From Lepisosteus oculatus (lineage: Eukaryota; Chordata; Actinopteri; Semionotiformes; Lepisosteidae), in contig NC_090703.1 in NCBI RefSeq assembly GCF_040954835.1, forward strand, positions 20,721,444 through 20,785,443: 64,000 nt of DNA, written 5' to 3'. The translations under genes were made by a program, and so were the position numbers. The notes beneath the pieces were generated by a model. It ran no database searches and had not been told where the DNA came from. It worked only from the letters and a program-made list of their open reading frames with translations. Below, piece after piece: positions 56,565-64,000 of this stretch (its first letter is position 1; each line of letters opens with the position of its first letter).

Positions 56565-56599
56565 CAGTGGAAAAAAATAATGATAAAGGCAAACCACAA

Positions 56600-57850
56600 A
56601 GGATTGTGGACGCAGATGTTGGAACACCTGTCTTTTACTTCATCTTTTATATCATACCGCCCCCTGCAGACCTCTTTTTAATTTTTATATGTGAAAACTG
56701 GTTAAAATATTTGGGTAAACACCCCCCACACTAACAGTATGATTTTAAAAAAATGTAAAACCCCAAATAAATCTGCATTTTTAAAAACCTCATGGTCAAA
56801 CATTATGCTATCAGTGAATCAATTACTGGGTATTTCTGTAGCTTTAGTAAATTAGACAATCTTTTGTAATTGATTCTGGCAAGATAAAATGTTTTGGGCC
56901 AGAGCACATTGCAGGACACTGTACATGGAGGTGATGTCTACTTTACTCATTATTTGTGTATTGTGAAGAAATGGGGCTGTGAAAAATTTGTATGCACCTC
57001 TTCTAGTTGTCAGTTACATCCAAGGGCATTATTACTTATTTACACTGATTTCAGTTTATTTAGCTAAACACTTGATCTCTTATTTTGTAAAAATAGCTCA
57101 AATTGTATTGCTGCCTTGCCTCTTTCCAGATATCATCAGATTTACCTTTATGCATTTTTTTTAGTTCTCTTTGAAAGATTGAGTGATCGTTGGTTGTGTC
57201 AGCATTTTCTTTTTGCCCATTGATTTATTTATTGTAACACAGGAAAACGTGTGAAGATACTGTCCATATAAGTTAATGTGTAAGAAAAAAATGTGTATAA
57301 TAATATTTCATTGAACAATTGTCTATATAAAGCATGTATGCTAACGTTGTTGTTCTGAAAAATCTGACCATCCTAAAACCTTGAGATTCTAATAGAAATT
57401 CTACACATTTGTGCTGGTTATCATTTTAACTAAACTGCTAATGTTGAGTGTCCTGAAGAAACAGATCATATTATTAATACTTGCGATTGGATGAGTCAGA
57501 CTAGCTGAAAAGGTGAATAAAAGTTCCTTATGTAAAAATCTTTTTGAGTTTTTTGCACCACTGTATCTGAAACCTGTTATACACAAGCAGCATAAATTAT
57601 GATGTAAAAGACTTCTGTATTTGACCCTAATTGTGTCATGATATTGTGTCTTTATTAAAGGATGTTATTAAAGGATGTTATTGTTAAAGCATATGTCAAA
57701 TGTCAGCACTTTCCAAAAACATAAAAACACAATGTACAGTACTTTGCATTATAAATTAAATATTTCCTCTAAGCAATTCTCACAGTGAACTCTTCCCTGT
57801 GCTCTGAAGTGCAGGTGGGCAGAGATGTGATCACACTGTACACACTGGCA
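56600..57850. other. Spacer, nothing recognised
   Basis: About 1.25 kb of AT-rich DNA. No V remnant, repeat family or RNA gene was recognised. Confidence 0.4.
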
Positions 57851-57906
57851 AGGCTGTGGCTCAGAAGGGCTTTTTGTAAAGGAATGTGGAGATCGGCAGC
57901 ACTGTG

Positions 57907-58392
57907 TTTACTGACTGCGCAGAAGTACTTGCCGTTGTCTGAGGCTGTTAGTGCAGAGATGTGCAAATAGGCCTTTTTTTTGGAATGACCTGTTATGTTA
58001 AACCGTGTTTCAAAAGCCTTTTCAAGTTCTGCATTTTCGTAGTGGAGCTTCCCAATCAGTTTCAAAGCTCCTTGCCCCTGTGCCTGCTGGTACCAGAACA
58101 TATAAGGGTAGCTGTCATCTCCATTGTCACACTGGAGGTCAGTTTTCAATTGGTTGGGGTTACGCAGGAGATCATGGGGGGACTGCTGCACACGGGCACA
58201 GTAAGATGGATCTGTGGAAAGAGAGAAATGTGCAGTTAAAAAAATGCTGTTGATGTGAAGCTGTGTCATGAGTTCCTCTGCCACTGAGATTCAGAGGCTG
58301 ATTGTACTGTATAACTTTTTCAGTATGACTGAGTGGTTCTTACCTGTGAGCCAGTGAAGTAAGACAGTGACCCCAATGAAAACCCTGAGCAT
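57907..58392 (-). CDS. V31, divergent TCR V segment, group A
   Basis: Leader 58344-58392 (MLRVFIGVTVLLHWLTG), donor GTAAG. V exon 57907-58211 reads PSYCARVQQSPHDLLRN, then LQCDNGD, MFWYQQAQGQGALKLIG, TRFNITGHSKKKAYLHIS and NGKYFCAVSK. The usual DSAVYFC is DNGKYFC, unique in the window. RSS: CACAGTG 57900-57906, 22-bp spacer, nonamer ACAAAAAGC (57869-57877). Confidence 0.9.
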
Positions 58393-58471
58393 CTTGACTC
58401 TTCAGTGCTGGAGAGAGAAGAGCAGCACAGCAGCCCTGACCTGGACTGAGGGCTCTGAGTGGGAGGGATGG

Positions 58472-58486
58472 CAGGAAGTGACATCA
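58472..58486 (-). promoter_or_regulatory. V31 promoter ETS-CRE site
   Basis: caggaagtgacatca; the CRE at 58479-58486 lies 87 bp from the ATG. Confidence 0.75.
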
Positions 58487-58804
58487 TAGCGTTGGCATGG
58501 GGATCAAATCAAGAGCCACAAGAGACAAATGGGTACCATACAGCTTCCTTAACATTCTGAAATGATGAACAGTATACTGTACCAATATATACATATATAC
58601 AGTCAGGTTTAACATGCAGTTCGTTTGCAGCATTTTTTGATTGTTTGAATTGTGGAATGTCTGTAAAATTATTTAAAAATCTTACTTATGTACAGTCACA
58701 ATTAAACTCATGTGAGGCAGGTGTGGTGAGAATGTGTTCTGCTGTTCATGCCGGTGAGACCCAAGGGTTTGTGTCAGAGAAAAGAGGTGATCTGTAGCAC
58801 TGTG

Positions 58805-59270
58805 TTTACTGACTGCACAGAAATACACAGCGTTGTCTGCAGGTGTTACTGCAGAGGTCTGCAAAAAACTTTCCTTTTCTGCATCTCCAGTTATATTGAA
58901 CTTTCCACTGAATTCAGGTTCAGGGAATACTTGCTTAAAGCTGAGATATCCTATGAGTGTAAGGGTTCCTTCTCCATTCTCTTTCCGGTACCAGTACATT
59001 TTGTCGTAGTTAGTGTCATCATGACTACAGCTGAATTCAGCAGATTCCTCAGGCTTCTTAAACAGCTCAGAAGGAGACTGCAGGACATTGAGAACCTTGG
59101 AAGAAGCTGTAGGAAGAGAATGAGGAGTCAGCAAAATGGAATCAAATAAAAGTTATAGAACTAAAAGACATTGTCTTCTTCATGAAACAGGGTATTTAGT
59201 GTGCATGTGAATTGTACCTACCTGTCAACCAGTTCAGCATCGCTGTGACCCAAATAAAAAGTCTGAACAT
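58805..59270 (-). CDS. V32, TCR V segment, group A
   Basis: Leader 59222-59270 (MFRLFIWVTAMLNWLTG), the most diverged group A leader, donor GTAGG. V exon 58805-59106 reads SSKVLNVLQSPSELFKK, then FSCSHDD, MYWYRKENGEG, GKFNITGDAEKESFLQTS and YFCAVSK. RSS: CACAGTG 58798-58804, 23-bp spacer, nonamer ACACAAACC (58766-58774). The promoter has lost both the CRE and the ETS block, and the 5' UTR is shortened, so expression may differ from its neighbours. Confidence 0.88.
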
Positions 59271-59289
59271 CTTGACTCCTCAGTGCTGA

Positions 59290-60440
59290 AGAGAGAAGAT
59301 CAGAGGGCTCTGACTAGAAGGGCAGTTCCAACGTATTAAGTTATGACTCAAGAGAAACATGTTAATAAGTTCTGTTTTCTTGTGTTGTCTTCGATGATTC
59401 CCCCTGCTGGACATTTTTGAGAATTAAAAAAAATAAGCAACATATTTCACTAGGGACAACAACATCAAAGAAGTGAAAGCTTTGAACGTGTTTGGAATAC
59501 TTGGTGAGATAGGCTTGGCTTAATTGGTTAATGGGCAGCCTCCTGGAATTAGGACAAGAGGATCAAACCCCACTCAGGGTGGACCAAGGGCTAGTTGTAA
59601 GATGGAGATGGGGGAAGGAAAGATGCTTGAGACGAATACTAAAGTAGATGTTTGTGTTCGATATATATAGATAGATAATTTCTATGTACATTTGTGTGTG
59701 ATTGACATGTCTTTGTTAACCTACCCAAACTTCAACTAATAAATTCCACGAAGTGATATGTCTTCACCCTTTTATTTAGTTCACCAGAGATGCTTTTCTT
59801 GTGTAATGTGATGATGTGACAATCATCATAAATCAATAAATATCTAAAGAAAATTAAACTAAAGAAAATTTCATTTTCATGGAAGATAGCTTTTAATGTG
59901 TGTATTTTGGCAACCTTTTGCATTACAGCGCCTGGGTGGACGTGTTGTGACCATAACACTACTACACAGTAGTGTAACACACAGTTACTGAAATAAGAAA
60001 TGTATAATTGCAGGATATTTTAATGAAAAACATGTTATATTTTTCTTCTGGAAATAATTTTAGACGTTTAAGAGAATGTTATATGACATGCAGGAAAATG
60101 CTTCTGGTTTATCTGAAATCCAAATATTAATAGGAATAAGATAAATGTTTTTATTAGCAAGGATTAGACCAGGTAGTTGCAGTTTAAGAAGTCTGTTGAT
60201 ATTTTTTTTAAATACAATATGAATAAAGGGAAGATTTGTAAGTAAACAGTGAAATGTACACTTTCTGTAATCATTCATTTTCATACTGTGGATTTTTATT
60301 TTAATAAAATTAAGAACACAGGGACAATTAAGGAAGAATATAATTCTCAAACATTCAAGGAACTTTAAATTAAACGGATGTTCACAATTTACTTTAGTGT
60401 ATTTCTTCACTTTTTCTATTTTCCATTTATATGAATGAAA
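59290..60440. other. Spacer with tRNA-like block
   Basis: Apart from the tRNA-like piece at 59511-59583, this is AT-rich DNA without a supported gene. Confidence 0.4.
59511..59583 (+). pseudogene. tRNA-like block, possible SINE head
   Basis: Box A-like tggcttaattggttaatggg and box B-like ggatcaaacccc lie about 45 bp apart. The acceptor stems do not pair convincingly, so a functional tRNA is not supported. Confidence 0.35.
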
Positions 60441-60444
60441 TGAA

Positions 60445-61130
60445 AATACAGGGGATTATGCACATGATATGGCCCTAGTAGCATTGTTTACTGGGGATGA
60501 TAGAGAAGGGGTGGAGAACTGCTTTGAACAGATAAATACATTTGGAAGGGTAATGTCAGTAGGCTTCATATTAATATTGATCAATGTCTATTACTATCAC
60601 AAGAACGGGCAACTTGCTGTATGTCAAATTTTTAACCTCATTAGTCCAGTATTAGTCGGTCTGTGGAGATTTTTCAGTGTTTGAAATCCGTAGGAACAGT
60701 AAAAGATGAACATTTAAAATTTGCAGAAGAAGGCTAGCAGTGTACATTTTTGATTAGGAACCTGAAACGTTTTGGAATGAGTCCAAACATTTTAAAGGTT
60801 TATAGAATATTGGTAAAAAGCATCCCTACTTTTGGTATCACAGTGTGGTATGATAGTCTAAGTATTGAAAGAAAAGGAAAATTAACCAGAACTGTCAATA
60901 TTACTAGTAAAATAATTGGTTGACCACAGAACAGCTTAAAGAGACATGTTATACTACAGTTCAAAGGAAAGCTTAGTTTATCGTCGATGACCCCTCCAAC
61001 TCTTTTCATTCCCATTTTCAGCTTCTACTTTCAGGAAGGCATCCTAGAATGCCTGTGGCCAAGAAAATTGTATACAAGAAATCTTATGTTCCCATGCAAT
61101 CTGTATATGAAACACAGTTAAGTCTTTCCT
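60445..61130 (+). mobile_element. LINE reverse-transcriptase relic
   Basis: Plus-strand pieces in order: GDYAHDMALVALF (a degraded form of the RT YADD box), EQINTFGRV, then FYRILVKSI-like and FGITVWYDSL, then LTRTVNITSKIIG, then PPTLFIPIFSFYFQEG. This is the normal order of the carboxy-terminal half of a non-LTR ORF2 (ITVWYGN, then AQRIIG, then HPLF..LPSGRR). Stops and shifts separate the pieces. Confidence 0.6.
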
Positions 61131-61139
61131 GTAAGGAAC

Positions 61140-61575
61140 TGTTGGTTTATGTACAGTACAGTATAATTGTAGTGTACAGAAACATGTGTATATCGATTGT
61201 TGCATATCTAAGACTGTTGTTTATTTTTTTATGTGTTTTTACCATTTCTGTGTTATTTTGTTTTTTGTAGTTTTGTATGGTAATGCCAAAGACAAAATTT
61301 TACTCTTTTGGATGGACAATAAAGTTATATCTTAACTTATACTAAAGTGATCGTGTAATGTGTCAACTGATCTGTTAAAAGGAATTAAAATATGAAAACA
61401 TATTTAGGAACACATTTACAGTACATGTATGTACCTCTTAAGATTCATTATTATCAGCATTACACCACAACTTTGATCTCTCCACCATGTGACAATAAGC
61501 AACACAGTCACAAGTGCTGGCATGCAGGTGTGGGAAGTGATCTGTTCTATAGCACTTTATTAGGGTTGTGAGGGT
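61140..61575. other. Spacer; right part duplicated at 62960-63110
   Basis: 61430-61575 (ttcattattatcagcattac, accatgtgacaataagca) matches 62978-63110, the flank of V34. No gene. Confidence 0.6.
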
Positions 61576-61622
61576 TCTCAGAGGGGTTTTTGTAGAGGTA
61601 AGAGCTGATCTGTAACACTGTG

Positions 61623-62126
61623 TTTACTGACAGCACAGAAATACACAGCACTGTCTGCATCTGTTACTGCTTTGGATTGCAAAGAGCCCTTTGTCTGTGC
61701 ATCTCCGGCTATACTGTACTTTCCACTGAACTTATTTTCCATGGTGTCTGCTTTGAGAGTAAGATATCCAATGAGATTAAGAGCTGCTCCATTAACCTGC
61801 TGGTACCAGAACATTTGGTTGTAGCTGGTGCCATCGTGACTGCAGCTGAGATTCAGGGCTTCTCCAGGCAGCCTCAGCAGTTCAGGGGGAGCCTGTTTAA
61901 CAGTGAGGCTGTTGGAGAGACCTGTGTAGAGAGAGGAGATCATGACAACAGTGGATTGCAGCCAAGCCAAAGCAGATGGAGGAGGAAACCATAAGCAAAA
62001 ACATTCAGAATTCTAAATAGCATGTTCAAAAGCTAGAATTTATCACATTTTTTCTAAGACAAGGATCATGTTCTTACCTATGAGCCAGTGCAGTAACACA
62101 GTGACACCAGTGAAAACTCTGAGCAT
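61623..62126 (-). CDS. V33, TCR V segment, group A
   Basis: Leader 62078-62126 (MLRVFTGVTVLLHWLIG), donor GTAAG. V exon 61623-61921 reads LSNSLTVKQAPPELLRLPGE, then LSCSHDG, MFWYQQVNG, GKYSIAGDAQTKGSLQS and YFCAVSK. RSS: CACAGTG 61616-61622, 22-bp spacer, consensus nonamer 61585-61593. Tandem duplicate of V34. Confidence 0.93.
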
Positions 62127-62203
62127 CTTGACTCCTCAGTGCTGAAGAGAGAAGAGCAGCACACCAGCCCTGACCTGGACTAAGGACTGAGTGTGAGGGG
62201 GGA

Positions 62204-62218
62204 CTGGATGTGACATCA
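62204..62218 (-). promoter_or_regulatory. V33 promoter CRE site
   Basis: ctggatg followed by tgacatca (62211-62218), 85 bp from the ATG; ETS core changed. Confidence 0.7.
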
Positions 62219-62308
62219 CCATGCTGTAATTTTCCCCACTAAAGTTTATTGGTTCATGACGTACAGTAGAGTATATAATGAGAGGGCATGTGTTTTAGAA
62301 AGGAGTTG

Positions 62309-62655
62309 CATCTATCCACTTTCTGACCACGTATTCCAACTCAGGGCTGCAGAGGAACTGGAGTCTATTCTGCCAAACGAGTGCAGGGTGGAAAACACCC
62401 TGGACAGGACACCAGCCCATACCAAGACACACACAGCAGACAAAAACCACACACTCACACCAGGGGCACTTTTCCCAGAAGCCAATTTACCTACTTGTAT
62501 GTGTTTTTGAAATGTGGGAGTAAACAAGTGCAGCTACAGGTCACCCATGCCAACACACAAACTCCACACAGATAGCAACACAGATCAAGAATTGAACCCA
62601 GGACCTCAGCACCAGAAAGAGGAATGCTAACCACTGCTCCATGATGTTGCCTTAA
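62309..62655 (-). repeat. Fish tRNA-type SINE, inverted copy
   Basis: Begins catctatccactttctgacc, continues cagggctgcagaggaactgg and cacaccaggggcac, and ends with the reverse of the box A/B head (aagaattgaacccaggacc ... catgatgttgcc). Near full-length. Confidence 0.7.
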
Positions 62656-62659
62656 GGAA

Positions 62660-63110
62660 TGAGATACCCTTCTCAATCTTCCATACGCTCTCCCATTCTC
62701 TGTGCAGTGATTACTGAAAAACAGGGTTTCTCAGATTACTACCCTTCAGATTGTGTTTGTTATTGATGAATCTTTACTGATAACAAGGTATGCCAGTTGT
62801 TTGAATTCACATATTTTTTCCAAAGAGCCTTTGTAATAAGTATTAATGTGATGACCATCAGCAGCTTTATCATGTGTGCACATAATTCTCCAGTGATAGG
62901 TTATTTCTGATCTATTTAATGGCATTCATAAAATGTGAAGTAAGCGGGAATTCTTTTGCACATTTATGTACCTCTTCAGATTCATTATTATCAGCATTAC
63001 ACCACAGCTTTGATCTCTCTACCATGTGACAATAAGCAGCACAGTCACAAATGCTGGCATGCAGGTGTGAGAGGTGATCTGTTCTATAACAGTTTATTGG
63101 GGTTGTGTCT
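62660..63110. other. Spacer with duplicated V flank
   Basis: 62660-62950 holds nothing recognised; 62960-63110 matches the flank left of V33. Confidence 0.5.
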
Positions 63111-63154
63111 CAGGTGAGTTTTTGTAGAGGGAAGAGCTGATCTGTAACACTGTG

Positions 63155-63658
63155 TTTACTGACAGCACAGAAATACACAGCACTGTCTGCATCTGTTACT
63201 GCTTTGGATTGCAAAGAGCCCTTTGTCTGTGCATCTCCGGCTATACTGAACTTTCCACTGAACTCATTTTCCATGGTCTCTGCTCGGACAGTAAGATATC
63301 CAATGAGATTGAAAGCTCCTCCATTAACCTGCTGGTACCAGAACATATAGCTGTAGCTGGTGTCATCGTGACTGCAGCTGATATCCAGGGGATCTCCAGG
63401 CAGCCTCAGCAGTTCCGGGGGAGCCTGTTTAACAATGAGACTGTTGGAGAGTCCTGTGTGGAGAGAGGAGATCATGACAACAGTGGACTGCAGCAAGCCA
63501 AAGTTGATAGAGGAAGAAATAAACAAAAAGATCTATTCAGAATTCTGAATAGCATATTTAAAAGCAAAAATGTATCACATTTTTTCTAAGACAAGGATCA
63601 TGTTCTTACCTGTGAGCCAGTGCAGTAAGACAGTGACCCCAATGAAAACTCTGAGCAT
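63155..63658 (-). CDS. V34, TCR V segment, group A
   Basis: Leader 63610-63658 (MLRVFIGVTVLLHWLTG), donor GTAAG. V exon 63155-63453 reads LSNSLIVKQAPPELLRLPGD, then ISCSHDD, MFWYQQVNGG, GKFSIAGDAQTKGSLQS and YFCAVSK. RSS: CACAGTG 63148-63154, 22-bp spacer, nonamer ACAAAAACT (63117-63125). The CRE is mutated to tgacaaca (63742-63749). First gene of the visible cluster in transcriptional order; duplicate of V33. Confidence 0.92.
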
Positions 63659-63759
63659 CTTGACTCCTCAGTGCTGAAAAGAGAAGAGCAGCACAGCAGC
63701 CCTGACCTGGACTGAGGGCTCTGAGTGGGAGAGACAGGAAATGACAACAAAGAAAAAAT

Positions 63760-64000
63760 AAATCACGAATACAAGAACAGCAATAAAGTGAGAAGATATA
63801 CAGAGACTTAAAAGTGTGGCAAGACAACAATATTTTATATTTCCCCAGCACTTGTTTATCAATATCACCCCCTGCTGGACATTTATTTTACTTACAATCA
63901 ACTACCAGCTGCACTAATACTTCTGTCTGGCTTAAATAATAATGTTTCTTTATTAGTCCTATAGAATTTCTTGCATTAGGAATTCATCTTCTCACATACC
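63760..64000. other. Right edge, nothing recognised
   Basis: AT-rich DNA upstream of V34. A cacccctgctgg-type block (63867) recurs upstream of several V genes. No further V exon begins before the window ends. Confidence 0.4.

Larger units (their letters stand above)
12164..63749 (-). other. V-gene cluster, TCR beta type (34 V genes plus relics)
   Basis: All V genes share one orientation, each with leader, intron, V exon and a 22-23 bp-spacer RSS at its low-coordinate side. A 23-type RSS is used by all TCR V genes, so it does not choose the locus. TRB is favoured by framework 2 (WYQQ...LKLIGY), the CAAS/CAVS ends and the Vbeta-type promoter decamer. No D, J, C, trypsinogen or other flanking marker gene is present. 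Block duplications account for many gene pairs. Confidence 0.7.

Noticed and set aside
14552-63851. Conserved MSLPVPPPTQSPQSR... ORFs upstream of many leaders
   Set aside because: Their ATG lies inside the CRE (TGATGTCA) and they follow the conserved promoter/5' UTR in a different frame from the leader. Conservation is explained by the DNA motif, and the ATG is probably upstream of transcription.

Overview
The window is a germline antigen-receptor V-gene cluster from a ray-finned fish, preceded at its low-coordinate end by about 12 kb of satellite DNA. Every gene is on the minus strand. Each has the canonical two-exon layout: a 46-52 nt leader exon, a short intron, a V exon of about 300 nt with the Ig-V cysteines and the Tyr-(Phe/Leu)-Cys end, then a recombination signal (CACAGTG-like heptamer, 22-23 bp spacer, ACAAAAACC-like nonamer). 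I number the genes V1-V34 by rising coordinate; transcriptional order is V34 to V1. I count 28 segments that look intact (V4, V15, V19, V26 and V27 with non-consensus heptamers), one with its start codon lost (V30), five pseudogenes (V1, V5, V11, V16, V28) and four relics.

I read the locus as TCR beta (TRBV) with moderate confidence. The V exons have the fish TRBV framework-2 style WYQQ...ALKLIGY and end DSAVYFCAAS or CAVS. Almost every promoter carries AGTGAYRTCA, the CRE-like decamer described for mammalian Vbeta promoters. TRA/TRD cannot be excluded without J or C genes. No D, J or C gene is present. If rearrangement is by deletion they lie to the left, beyond the satellite.

Two V lineages are interleaved. 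Group A (27 genes) shares a near-identical promoter/leader module: an ETS-CRE composite site usually 86-88 bp upstream of the ATG and a leader close to MLRVFIGVTVLLHWLTG. Group B (V1, V5, V11, V14, V18 and two relics) has a 46-nt leader (MPxxxW...), a YLCAAS end, a strict 23-bp spacer and a TCA(C/A)AAACC nonamer. Most group B members are decaying.

Layout: 1-7.2 kb, tandem 541-542 bp satellite whose unit carries an inverted pair of telomere-type (CCCTAA/TTAGGG) repeats; 7.2-12 kb, broken satellite with tRNA-derived retroposons, a poly-G tract and a solo-LTR-like insertion; 12-64 kb, the V cluster. The cluster grew by segmental duplication of 1-3 kb blocks, for example 28.9-31.5 with 35.4-39.7 kb, 47.3-49.5 with 54.4-56.6 kb, 19.9-22.5 with 33.1-35.4 kb, and V33 with V34. 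A LINE and a SINE landed in single copies after duplication. Interspersed elements include copies of a widespread fish SINE, a Tc1-like transposase relic and two LINE reverse-transcriptase relics. The species cannot be determined from the sequence alone.
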